Shown: positions 1 to 10,058, numbered from the stretch's first letter. The stretch is DNA of 64,000 nt from Maratus speciosus (GCA_963932465.1 CAWVRF010001058.1:124001-188000), one strand, 5' to 3'. Translations and numbers: made by a program. Notes: a model not told the origin generated them from the letters alone.

Positions 1-559
1 TTTCAACAATCAAAGCATTGTTAGAAATTTCATCAGAAAGAGTTACCGTATATAAAACACGCAATATTTATGAATTGAATTCCGGTGCAGGGCTCAAAAT
101 TAATTTATTAATAAATAATAAAGCGAAACCGAATATATTGTTTCAACAATCAAAGCATTGTTAGAAAATTCAACAGAATGAGTTACCGCATATAAGACAC
201 GCAATATTTATGAATTGAATTCCGGTGCAGGGCTGAAAATTAATTTCTTAATAAATAATAAACGAAACCGAATATATTGTTTCAACAATCAAAGCATTGT
301 TAGAAAATTCATCAGAAAGAGTTACCGCATATAAAACACGCAATATTTATGAATTGAATTCCGGTGCAGGTCTGAAAATTAATTTCTTAATAAATAATAA
401 AGCGAAACCGAATATATTGTTTCAACAATCAAAGCATTGTTAGAAAATTGATCAGAAAGAGTTACCGCATATAAAACACACAATATTTATGAATTGAATT
501 CCGGTGCAGGGCTCAAAATTAATTTATTAATAAATAATAAAGCGAAACCGAATATATTG

Positions 560-699
560 TTTCAACAATCAAAGCATTGTTAGAAAATTCAACAGAATGA
601 GTTACCGCATATAAGACACGCAATATTTATGAATTGAATTCCGGTGCAGGGCTGAAAATTAATTTCTTAATAAATAATAAAGCGAAACCGAATATATTG
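560..699 (+). repeat. Monomer subfamily N (exemplar)
   Basis: N monomers carry two linked changes about 20 bp apart: CAACAGAATG in place of CATCAGAAAG at 31-40, and TAAGACAC in place of TAAAACAC at about 53-60. The second change turns the TATAAAA motif into TATAAGA. The two changes nearly always occur together, so N is a true subfamily; the copy at 8940, which has only the first, is a chimera. N typically follows an L- or Q-type monomer and precedes a G or T monomer. Further N sub-variants (AATGAGCTACC, AATGTGTTACC, AACGAATG) mark particular HOR positions. Confidence 0.9.
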
Positions 700-839
700 T
701 TTCAACAATCAAAGCATTGTTAGAAAATTCATCAGAAAGAGTTACCGCATATAAAACACGCAATATTTATGAATTGAATTCCGGTGCAGGTCTGAAAATT
801 AATTTCTTAATAAATAATAAAGCGAAACCGAATATATTG
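700..839 (+). repeat. Monomer subfamily T (exemplar)
   Basis: T monomers differ from the reference by a single base, GTCTG in place of GGCTG at about 91-95. They occur at fixed HOR positions, most often directly after an N monomer and again just before the one-base-shorter TTTAACAAT monomer. A sub-variant with TTATTTTCTTA (980, 6001, 9500, 13698) marks the copy before the short monomer in region I. Confidence 0.85.
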
Positions 840-2378
840 TTTCAACAATCAAAGCATTGTTAGAAAATTCATCAGAAAGAATTACCGCATATAAAACACG
901 CAATATTTATGAATTGAATTCCGGTGCAGGGCTGAAAATTAATTTCTTAATAAATAATAAAGCGAAACCGAATATATTGTTTCAACAATCAAAGCATTGT
1001 TAGAAAATTCATCAGAAAGAGTTACCGCATATAAAACACGCAATATTTATGAATTGAATTCCGGTGCAGGTCTGAAAATTATTTTCTTAATAAATAATAA
1101 AGCGAAACCGAATATATTGTTTAACAATCAAAGCATTGTTAGAAAATTCATCAGAAAGAGTTACCGCATATAAAACACGCAATATTTATGAATTGAATTC
1201 CGGTGCAGGGCTGAAAATTAATTTCTTAATAAATAATAAAGCGAAACCGAATATATTGTTTCAACAATCAAAGCATTGTTAGAAAATTCATCAGAAAGAG
1301 TTACCGCATATAAAACACGCAATATTTATGAATTGAATTCCGGTGCAGGGCTGAAAATTAATTTCTTAATAAATAATAAAGCTAAACCGAATATATTGTT
1401 TCAACAATCAAAGCACTGTTAGAAAATTCATCAGAAAGAGTTACCGCATATAAAACACGCAATATTTATGAATTGAATTCCGGTGCAGGGCTGAAAATTA
1501 ATTTCTTAATAAATAATAAAGCGAAACCGAATATATTGTTTCAACAATCAACGCATTGTTAGAAAATTCATCAGAAAGAGTTACCGCATATAAAACACGC
1601 AATATTTATGAATTGAATTCCGGTGCTGGGCTCAAAATTAATTTATTATTAAATAATAAAGCGAAACCGAATATATTGTTTCAACAATCAAAGCATTGTT
1701 AGAAAATTCATCAGAAAGAGTTACCGCATATAAAACACGCAATATTTATGAATTGAATCCCGGTGCAGGGCTCAAAATTAATTTCTTAGTAAATAATAAA
1801 GCGAAACCGAATATATTGTTTAAACAATCAAAGCATTGTTAGAAATTTCATCAGAAAGAGTTACCGCATATAAAACACGCAATATTTATGAATTGAATTC
1901 CGGTGCAGGGCTCAAAATTAATTTATTAATAAATAATAAAGCGAAACCGAATATATTGTTTCAACAATCAAAGCAATCTTAGAAAATTCAACAGAATGAG
2001 TTACCGCATATAAGACACGCAATATTTATGAATTGAATTCCGGTGCAGGGCTGAAAATTAATTTCTTAATAAATAATAAAGCGAAACCGAATATATTGTT
2101 TCAACAATCAAAGCATTGTTAGAAAATTCATCCGAAAGAGTTACCGCATATAAAACACGCAATATTTATGAATTGAATTCCGGTGCAGGACTGAAAATTA
2201 ATTTCTTAATAAATAATAAAGCGAAACCGAATATATTGTTTATACAATCAAAGCATTGTTAGAAAAATCATCAGAAAGAGTTACCGCATATAAAACATGC
2301 AATATTTATGAATTGAATTCCGGTGCAGGGCTGAAAATTAATTTCTTAATAAATAATAAAGCGAAACCGAATATATTG

Positions 2379-2405
2379 TTTCAACAATCAAAGCATTGTT
2401 AGAAA
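2379..2405 (+). other. Imperfect hairpin (dyad) in every monomer
   Basis: Bases 1-10 (TTTCAACAAT) pair with 17-27 around the 6-base loop CAAAGC: AACAAT with ATTGTT is a perfect 6-bp stem, then an unpaired A at 23, then TTTC with GAAA adds 4 bp. Copies that have lost the C (starting TTTAACAAT, e.g. 1120, 6141, 34261) gain a perfect 7-bp stem TAACAAT/ATTGTTA. Q copies (TTTAAAC) keep the 6-bp stem. Many substitutions nearby fall in the loop (CAATGAAAG, CAATTAAAG, CAACCAAAG) rather than in the stem. Dyad symmetry is a known feature of several centromeric satellites; any function here is inference. Confidence 0.75.
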
Positions 2406-2518
2406 ATTCATCAGAAAGAGTTACCGCATATAAAACACGCAATATTTATGAATTGAATTCCGGTGCAGGGCTGAAAATTAATTTCTTAATAAATAATAAA
2501 GCGAAACCGAATATATTG
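2379..2518 (+). repeat. Reference monomer (subfamily G)
   Basis: This copy matches the majority base at every position I compared and serves as the coordinate reference. It starts TTTCAACAAT and ends GAATATATTG. Inside it are an imperfect hairpin (1-27), TATAAAA (51-57), an EcoRI site GAATTC (77-82) overlapping CCGG (82-85), the palindrome AAATTAATTT (97-106), two AATAAA hexamers (110-115, 117-122) and the palindrome AATATATT near the end. The G subfamily is defined by GGCTG at about 91-95 and TTCTTAATAA after the 10-bp palindrome. Five CpG dinucleotides fall at 47, 60, 83, 124 and 130. A length near 140 is close to, but slightly below, the 147 bp of a nucleosome core. Confidence 0.95.
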
Positions 2519-3778
2519 TTTCAACAATCAAAGCATTGTTAGAAAATTCACCAGAAAGAGTTACCGCATATAAAACACGCAATATTTATGAATTGAATTC
2601 CGCTGCAGGGCTCAAAATTAATTTATTAATAAATAATAAAGCGAAACCGAATATATTGTTTCAACAATCAAAGCATTGTTAGAAAATTCATCAGAAAGAG
2701 TTACCGCATATAAAACACGCAATAATTATGAATTGAATTCCGGTGCAGGGCTTAAAATTAATTTCTTAATAAATAATAAAGCGAAACCGAATATATTGTT
2801 TCAACAACCAAAGCATTGTTAGAAAATTCGTCAGAAAGAGTTACCGCATATAAAACACGCAATATTTATGAATTGAATTCCGGTGCAGGGCTCAAAATTA
2901 ATTTATTATTAAATAATAAAGCGAAACCGAATATATTGTTTCAACAATCAAAGCATTGTTAGAAAATTCACCAGAAAGAGTTACCGCATATAAAGCACGC
3001 AATATTTATGAATTGAATCCCGGTGCAGGGCTCAAAATTAATTTCTTAGTAAATAATAAAGCGAAACCGAATATATTGTTTAAACAATCAAAGCATTGTT
3101 AGAAATTTCATCAGAAAGAGTTACCGCATATAAAACACGCAATATTTATGAATTGAATTCCGGTGCAGGGCTCAAAATTAATTTATTAATAAATAATAAA
3201 GCGAAACCGAATATATTGTTTCAACAATCAAAGCATTGTTAGAAAATTCAACAGAATGAGCTACCGCATATAAGACACGCAATATTTATGAATTGAATTC
3301 CGGTGCAGGGCTGAAAATTAATTTCTTAATAAATAATAAAGCGAAACCGAATATATTGTTTCAACAATCAAAGCATTGTTAGAAAATTCATCAGAAAGTG
3401 TTACCGCATATAAAACACGCAATATTTATGAATTGAATTCCGGTGCAGGTCTGAAAATTAATTTCTTAATAAATAATAAAGCGAAACCGAATATATTGTT
3501 TCAACAATCAAAGCATTGTTAGAAAATTCATCAGAAAGAGTTACCGCATATAAAACACGCAATATTTATCAATTGAATTCCGGTGCAGGGCTCAAAATTA
3601 ATTTATTAATAAATAATAAAGCGAAACCGAATATATTGTTTCAACAATCAAAGCACTGTTAGAAAATTCAACAGAATGAGTTACCGCATATAAGACACGC
3701 AATAATTATGAATTGAATTCCGGTGCAGGGCTGAAAATTAATTTCTTAATAAATAATAAAGCGAAACCGAATATATTG
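2519..3778. repeat. Y-like module, copy 1 (9 monomers)
   Basis: The ordered markers are CACCAG with CCGCTGCAGG, a PstI site (2519); CAATAATTATG with GGCTTAAA (2659); CGTCAG with TTATTATTAA (2799); CACCAG plus P (2939); Q (3079); N with GAGCTACC (3219); T with AAAGTGTT (3359); L (3499); and N with AAGCACTG and AATAATTATG (3639). The same order recurs at 18,455 (offset 15,936) and 23,072 (a further 4,617), and in altered form in the Y blocks at 44,617 and 49,377 and near 51,897, 53,037 and 59,0xx. It is one of the most widely reused modules in the window. Confidence 0.88.
2799..3498 (+). repeat. Five-monomer phrase L-P-Q-N-T (exemplar)
   Basis: Five consecutive monomers form a phrase that recurs through the array in the same order: L with TTATTATTAA (2799), P with GAATCCC and TTCTTAGTAA (2939), Q starting TTTAAAC with GAAATTTC and an L-type tail (3079), N (3219) and T (3359). 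Recurrences include those starting near 1539, 6700, 10479, 14257, 52,197 and 59,090. P has lost the EcoRI site, and Q always follows it, apart from copies where Q is fused directly to N (29508, 37060, 38039, 41678). The fixed order suggests the phrase predates most of the larger duplications. Confidence 0.85.
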
Positions 3779-4058
3779 TTTCAACAATCAAAGCATTGTT
3801 AGAAAATTCATCAGAAAGAGTTACCGCATATAAAACACGCAATATTTATGAATTGAATTCCGGTGCAGGGCTCAAAATTAATTTATTAATAAATAATAAA
3901 GTGAAACCGAATATATTATTTCAACAATCAAAGCATTGTTCGAAAATTCAACAGAATGAGTTACCGCATATAAGACACGCAATATTTATGAATTGAATTC
4001 CGGTGCAGGGCTGAAAATTAATTTCTTAATAAATAATAAAGTGAAACCGAATATATTG

Positions 4059-5178
4059 TTTCAACAATCAAAGCATTGTTAGAAAATTCATCGGAAAGAG
4101 TTACCGCATATAAAACACGCAATATTTATTAATTGAATTCCGGTGCAGGGCTGAAAATTAATTTTTTAATAAATAATAAAGCGAAACCGAATATATTGTT
4201 TCAACAATGAAAGCATTGTTAGAAAATTCATCAGAAAGAGTTACCGCATATAAAACACGCAATATTTATGAATTGAATTCCGGTGCAGGGCTCAAAATTA
4301 ATTAATTAATAAATAATAAAGCGAAACCGAATATATTGTTTCAACAATCAAAGCATTGTTAGAAAATTCAACAGAATGAGTTACCGCATATAAGACACGC
4401 AATATTTATGAATTGAATTCCGGTGCAGGGCTGAAAATTAATTTCTTAATAAATAATAAAGCGAAACCGAATATATTGTTTCAACAATCAAAGCATTGTT
4501 AGAAAATTCATCAGAAAGAGTTACCGCATATAAAACACGCAATATTTATGAATTGAATTCCGGTGCAGGGCTGAAAATTAATTTCTTAATAAATAATAAA
4601 GCGAAACCGAATATATTGTTTCAACAATCAAAGCATTGTTAGAAAATTCATCAGAAAGAGTTACCGCATATAAAACACGCAATATTTATGAATTGAATTC
4701 CGGTGCAGGGCTGAAAATTAATTTCTTAATAAATAATAAAGAGAAACCGAATATATTGTTTCAACAATGAAAGCATTGTTAGAAAATTCAACAGAAAGAG
4801 TTACCGCATATAAAACACGCAATATTTATGAATTGAATTCCGCTGCAGGGTTCAAAATTAATTTATTAATAAATAATAAAGCGAAACCGAATATATTGTT
4901 TCAACAATCAAAGCATTGTTAGAAAATTCATCAGAAAGAGTTACCGCATATAAAACACGCAATATTTATGAATTGAATCCCGGTGCAGGGCTCAAAATTA
5001 ATTTCTTAGTAAATAATAAAGCGAAACCGAATATATTGTTTAAACAATCAAAGCATTGTTAGAAATTTCATCAGAAAGAGTTACCGTATATAAAACACGC
5101 AATATTTATGAATTGAATTCCGGTGCAGGGCTCAAAATTAATTTATTAATAAATAATAAAGCGAAACCGCATATATTG
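4059..5178. repeat. Block Z, copy 1 (8 monomers)
   Basis: Markers in order are TTTATTAATTG with TTTTTTAATAA (4059), CAATGAAAG with TTAATTAATTAA (4199), N (4339), G (4479), G with AAGAGAAACC (4619), CAATGAAAG with CCGCTGCAGGGTTC (4759), P (4899), and Q with TTACCGTA (5039). The first monomer here has CATCGG where the other copies have CATCAG. Confidence 0.9.
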
Positions 5179-6399
5179 TTTCAACAATCAAAGCATTGTT
5201 AGAAAATTCAACAGAATGAGTTACCGCATATAAGACACGCAATATTTATGAATTGAAAATTAATTTCTTAATAAATAATAAAGCGAAACCGAAAATATTG
5301 TTTCAACAATCAAAGCATTGTTAGAAAATTCATCAGAAAGAGTTACCGCATATAAAACGCGCAATATTTATGAATTGAATTCCGGTGCAGGTCTGAAAAT
5401 TAATTTCTTAATAAATAATAAAGCGAAACCGAATATATTGTTTCAACAATCAAAGCATTGTTAGAAAATTGATCAGAAAGAGTTACCGCATATAAAACAC
5501 ACAATATTTATGAATTGAATTCCGGTGCAGGGCTCAAAATTAATTTATTAATAAATAATAAAGCGAAACCGAATATATTGTTTCAACAATCAAAGCATTG
5601 TTAGAAAATTCAACAGAATGAGTTACCGCATATAAGACACGCAATATTTATGAATTGAATTCCGGTGCAGGGCTGAAAATTAATTTCTTAATAAATAATA
5701 AAGCGAAACCGAATATATTGTTTCAACAATCAAAGCATTGTTAGAAAATTCATCAGAAAGAGTTACCGCATATAAAACACGCAATATTTATGAATTGAAT
5801 TCCGGTGCAGGTCTGAAAATTAATTTCTTAATAAATAATAAAGCGAAACCGAATATATTGTTTCAACAATCAAAGCATTGTTAGAAAATTCATCAGAAAG
5901 AGTTACCGCATATAAAACACGCAATATTTATGAATTGAATTCCGGTGCAGGGCTGAAAATTAATTTCTTAATAAATAATAAAGCGAAACCGAATATATTG
6001 TTTCAACAATCAAAGCATTGTTAGAAAATTCATCAGAAAGAGTTACCGCATATAAAACACGCAATATTTATGAATTGAATTCCGGTGCAGGTCTGAAAAT
6101 TATTTTCTTAATAAATAATAAAGCGAAACCGAATATATTGTTTAACAATCAAAGCATTGTTAGAAAATTCATCAGAAAGAGTTACCGCATATAAAACACG
6201 CAATATTTATGAATTGAATTCCGGTGCAGGGCTGAAAATTAATTTCTTAATAAATAATAAAGCGAAACCGAATATATTGTTTCAACAATCAAAGCATTGT
6301 TAGAAAATTCATCAGAAAGAGTTACCGCATATAAAACACGCAATATTTATGAATTGAATTCCGGTGCAGGGCTGAAAATTAATTTCTTAATAAATAATA
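5039..6399. repeat. Block A, partial copy
   Basis: From the TTACCGTA monomer this run repeats the order of 1 to about 1,380, including the TTGATCAG copy (5441), T with TTATTTTC (6001) and the 1-bp-short TTTAAC copy (6141), offset 5,021 bp after 5301. It differs at its second monomer, which is the 122-bp deletion copy, and ends where block A has GCTAAACC and this run has GCGAAACC (about 6,400). Confidence 0.85.
5179..5300 (+). repeat. 122-bp monomer with an 18-bp deletion
   Basis: This N-type monomer lacks 18 bp between ATTTATGAATTGAA and AATTAATTTCTTA, removing the EcoRI and CCGG sites and the GGTGCAGGGCTG segment. In the intact monomer the lost piece is flanked by TGAA direct repeats exactly 18 bp apart, so the deletion fits slippage or microhomology-mediated loss of one TGAA plus the intervening 14 bp. 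It is the largest monomer-length change I noticed in the window. Confidence 0.93.
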
Positions 6400-7399
6400 A
6401 AGCGAAACCGAATATATTGTTTCAACAATCAAAGCATTGTTAGAAAATTCATCAGAAAGAGTTACCGCATATAAAACACGCAATATTTATGAATTGAATT
6501 CCGGTGCAGGTCTGAAAATTAATTTCTTAATAAATAATAAAGCGAAACCGAATATATTGTTTCAACAATCAAAGCATTGTTAGAAAATTCATCAGAAAGA
6601 GTTATCGCATATAAAACACGCAATATTTATGAATTGAATTCCGGTGCAGGGCTGAAAATTAATTTCTTAATAAATAATAAAGCGAAACCGAATATATTGT
6701 TTCAACAATCAAAGCATTGTTAGAAAATTCATCAGAAAGAGTTACCGCATATAAAACACGCAATATTTATGAATTGAATTCCGGTGCAGGGCTCAAAATT
6801 AATTTATTATTAAATAATAAAGCGAAACAGAATATATTGTTTCAACAATCAAAGCATTGTTAGAAAATTCATCAGAAAGAGTTACCGCATATAAAACACG
6901 CAATATTTATGAATTGAATCCCGGTGCAGGGCTCAGAATTAATTTCTTAGTAAATAATAAAGCGAAACCGAATATATTGTTTAAACAATCAAAGCATTGT
7001 TAGAAATTTCAGCAGAAAGAGTTACCGCATATAAAACACGCAATATTTATGAATTGAATTCCGGTGCAGGGCTCAAAATTAATTTATTATTAAATAATAA
7101 AGCGAAACCGAATATATTGTTTCAACAATCAAAGCATTGTTAGAAAATTCAACAGAATGAGTTACCGCATATAAGACACGCAATATTTATGAATTGAATT
7201 CCGGTGCAGGGCTGAAAATTATTTTCTTAATAAATAATAAAGCGAAACCGAATATATTGTTTCAACAATCAAAGCATTGTTAGAAAATTCATCAGAAAGA
7301 GTTACCGCATATAAAACACGCAATATTTATGAATTGAATTCCGGTGCAGGTCTGAAAATTAATTTCTTAATAAATAATAAAGCGAAACCGAATATATTG

Positions 7400-7539
7400 T
7401 TTCAACAATCAAAGCATTGTTAGAAAATTCATCAGAAAGAGTTACCGCATATAAAACACGCAATATTTATGAATTGAATTCCGGTGCAGGGCTCAAAATT
7501 AATTTATTAATAAATAATAAAGCGAAACCGAATATATTG
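7400..7539 (+). repeat. Monomer subfamily L (exemplar)
   Basis: L monomers have GGCTC in place of GGCTG and TTATTAATAA in place of TTCTTAATAA, linked about 13 bp apart across the AAATTAATTT palindrome. Variants include TTATTATTAA (e.g. 2799, 6700), TAATTAATTAATAA, which creates a PacI-type TTAATTAA (e.g. 4199, 7960), TAACTTATTA (e.g. 10759) and TAATGTATTA (32,404, 35,482, 40,100). L is normally followed by an N monomer. Confidence 0.88.
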
Positions 7540-7819
7540 TTTCAACAATCAAAGCATTGTTAGAAAATTCAACAGAATGTGTTACCGCATATAAGACACG
7601 CAATATTTATGAATTGATTTCCGGTGCAGGACTGAAAATTAATTTCTTAATAAATAATAAAGCGAAACCGAATATATTGTTTCAACAATCAAAGCATTGT
7701 TAGAAAATTCATCAGAAAGAGTTACCGCATATAAAACACGCAATATTTATGAATTGATTTCCGGTGCAGGACTGAAAATTAATTTCTTAATAAATAATAA
7801 AGCGAAACCGAATATATTG

Positions 7820-8939
7820 TTTCAACAATCAAAGCATTGTTAGAAAATTCATCAGAAAGAGTTACCGCATATAAAACACGCAATATTTATTAATTGAATT
7901 CCGGTGCAGGGCTGAAAATTAATTTTTTAATAAATAATAAAGCGAAACCGAATATATTGTTTCAACAATGAAAGCATTGTTAGAAAATTCATCAGAAAGA
8001 GTTACCGCATATAAAACACGCAATATTTATGAATTGAATTCCGGTGCAGGGCTCAAAATTAATTAATTAATAAATAATAAAGCGAAACCGAATATATTGT
8101 TTCAACAATCAAAGCATTGTTAGAAAATTCAACAGAATGAGTTACCGCATATAAGACACGCAATATTTATGAATTGAATTCCGGTGCAGGGCTGAAAATT
8201 AATTTCTTAATAAATAATAAAGCGAAACCGAATATATTGTTTCAACAATCAAAGCATTGTTAGAAAATTCATCAGAAAGAGTTACCGCATATAAAACACG
8301 CAATATTTATGAATTGAATTCCGGTGCAGGGCTGAAAATTAATTTCTTAATAAATAATAAAGCGAAACCGAATATATTGTTTCAACAATCAAAGCATTGT
8401 TAGAAAATTCATCAGAAAGAGTTACCGCATATAAAACACGCAATATTTATGAATTGAATTCCGGTGCAGGGCTGAAAATTAATTTCTTAATAAATAATAA
8501 AGAGAAACCGAATATATTGTTTCAACAATGAAAGCATTGTTAGAAAATTCAACAGAAAGAGTTACCGCATATAAAACACGCAATATTTATGAATTGAATT
8601 CCGCTGCAGGGTTCAAAATTAATTTATTAATAAATAATAAAGCGAAACCGAATATATTGTTTCAACAATCAAAGCATTGTTAGAAAATTCATCAGAAAGA
8701 GTTACCGCATATAAAACACGCAATATTTATGAATTGAATCCCGGTGCAGGGCTCAAAATTAATTTCTTAGTAAATAATAAAGCGAAACCGAATATATTGT
8801 TTAAACAATCAAAGCATTGTTAGAAATTTCATCAGAAAGAGTTACCGTATATAAAACACGCAATATTTATGAATTGAATTCCGGTGCAGGGCTCAAAATT
8901 AATTTATTAATAAATAATAAAGCGAAACCGAATATATTG
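7820..8939. repeat. Block Z, copy 2 (8 monomers)
   Basis: This has the same eight-monomer order as 4059-5178 at an offset of 3,761 bp, including both CAATGAAAG copies (7960, 8520), AAGAGAAACC and the final TTACCGTA. It is preceded by two successive monomers with GATTTCCGGTGCAGGACTG (7540 and 7680), whereas the equivalent site in copy 3 has only one such monomer (11,599), so a monomer has been gained or converted here. Confidence 0.9.
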
Positions 8940-9079
8940 TTTCAACAATCAAAGCATTGTTAGAAAATTCAACAGAATGAGTTACCGCATATAAAACACG
9001 CAATATTTATGAATTGAATTCCGGTGCAGGTCTGAAAATTAATTTCTTAATAAATAATAAAGCGAAACCGAATATATTG
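8940..9079 (+). repeat. Chimeric monomer N/T
   Basis: The left part has the N signature CAACAGAATG, but the right part has TAAAACAC and GTCTG, which is T-type. At the equivalent place in the previous HOR unit there are two monomers, the deleted N at 5179-5300 and a T at 5301-5440. The chimera is the expected product of an in-register exchange between neighbours, with the junction between about monomer bases 40 and 55, and it removed one monomer from this unit. Confidence 0.85.
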
Positions 9080-9918
9080 TTTCAACAATCAAAGCATTGT
9101 TAGAAAATTGATCAGAAAGAGTTACCGCATATAAAACACACAATATTTATGAATTGAATTCCGGTGCAGGGCTCAAAATTAATTTATTAATAAATAATAA
9201 AGCGAAACCGAATATATTGTTTCAACAATCAAAGCATTGTTAGAAAATTCAACAGAATGAGTTACCGCATATAAGACACGCAATATTTATGAATTGAATT
9301 CCGGTGCAGGGCTGAAAATTAATTTCTTAATAAATAATAAAGCGAAACCGAATATATTGTTTCAACAATCAAAGCATTGTTAGAAAATTCATCAGAAAGA
9401 GTTACCGCATACAAAACACGCAATATTTATGAATTGAATTCCGGTGCAGGGCTGAAAATTAATTTCTTAATAAATAATAAAGCGAAACCGAATATATTGT
9501 TTCAACAATCAAAGCATTGTTAGAAAATTCATCAGAAAGAGTTACCGCATATAAAACACGCAATATTTATGAATTGAATTCCGGTGCAGGTCTGAAAATT
9601 ATTTTCTTAATAAATAATAAAGCGAAACCGAATATATTGTTTAACAATCAAAGCATTGTTAGAAAATTCATCAGAAAGAGTTACCGCATATAAAACACGC
9701 AATATTTATGAATTGAATTCCGGTGCAGGGCTGAAAATTAATTTCTTAATAAATAATAAAGCGAAACCGAATATATTGTTTCAACAATCAAAGCATTGTT
9801 AGAAAATTCATCAGAAAGAGTTACCGCATATAAAACACGCAATATTTATGAATTGAATTCCGGTGCAGGGCTGAAAATTAATTTCTTAATAAATAATAAA
9901 GCTAAACCGAATATATTG

Positions 9919-10058
9919 TTTCAACAATCAAAGCATTGTTAGAAAATTCATCAGAAAGAGTTACCGCATATAAAACACGCAATATTTATGAATTGAATTC
10001 CGGTGCAGGGCTGAAAATTAATTTCTTAGTAAATAATAAAGCGAAACCGAATATATTT
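9919..10058 (+). repeat. Chimeric monomer G/P
   Basis: It has GAATTCCGG and GGCTG, as in G, but ends with TTCTTAGTAA, the tail otherwise linked to P with GAATCCC and GGCTC. A junction between the GGCTG site and the tail explains this. It is followed, as a P normally would be, by a TTTAAAC monomer. The last bases read ATATATTTTT instead of ATATATTGTT. Confidence 0.8.

Larger units (their letters stand above)
1..2098. repeat. Block A, copy 1 (15 monomers)
   Basis: This run opens with a monomer carrying TTACCGTA, then an N with AATAAACGAAACC (1 bp short, 141-279), T, the TTGATCAG monomer at 420, and so on to an N with AAGCAATCTTAG at 1959. The same 15 monomers in the same order, including both one-base deletions, recur at 12,719 with a constant offset of 12,718 bp, and again at 15,517 with one extra T monomer. 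Shared rare markers are GCTAAACC (1259), AAGCACTG (1399) and CAACGCATTG plus GTGCTGGG (1539). The block begins at or before the window edge. Confidence 0.9.
420..5440. repeat. Region I HOR unit 1 (36 monomers, 5,021 bp)
   Basis: This is the interval between the first two TTGATCAG monomers (420 and 5441). That monomer also carries ACACACAAT and is an L type. Its five copies all lie in the first 16.3 kb. This is the longest of the four intervals and the only one containing a full Y-like module (2519-3778). Confidence 0.8.
5441..9079. repeat. Region I HOR unit 2 (26 monomers, 3,639 bp)
   Basis: This is the interval between the TTGATCAG monomers at 5441 and 9080. It contains a five-monomer phrase with GGCTCAGAATT in the P monomer (6840) and GAAATTTCAGCAG in the Q monomer (6980), then block Z (7820). 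The length is 26 monomers minus the one-base deletion at 6141. Unique here is GTTATCGC in the monomer at 6560. Confidence 0.8.

Noticed and set aside
2379..2518. CENP-B box
   Set aside because: On the reverse strand ATTCGGTTTCGC begins like the TTCG core, but the required A and CGGG at the correct spacing are missing. Forward strand: no match.
2379..2518. Yeast-type replication origin consensus (WTTTAYRTTTW)
   Set aside because: TTTATGAATTG and the reverse-strand TTTATTAAGAA come close but do not match at the required positions.
3796..3996. 66-codon open frame starting at TTG, repeated at 19732 and 24349
   Set aside because: It arises because one monomer has TTCGAAAATTC in place of TTAGAAAATTC, removing the TAG that ends the usual frame, and it runs on into an N monomer. 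The start is TTG with no ATG, and the three copies sit in duplicated blocks. No sign of a real gene.
5179..5300. Insertion or transposon footprint at the 122-bp monomer
   Set aside because: It is a simple loss between TGAA repeats; there is no inserted sequence and no target-site duplication.
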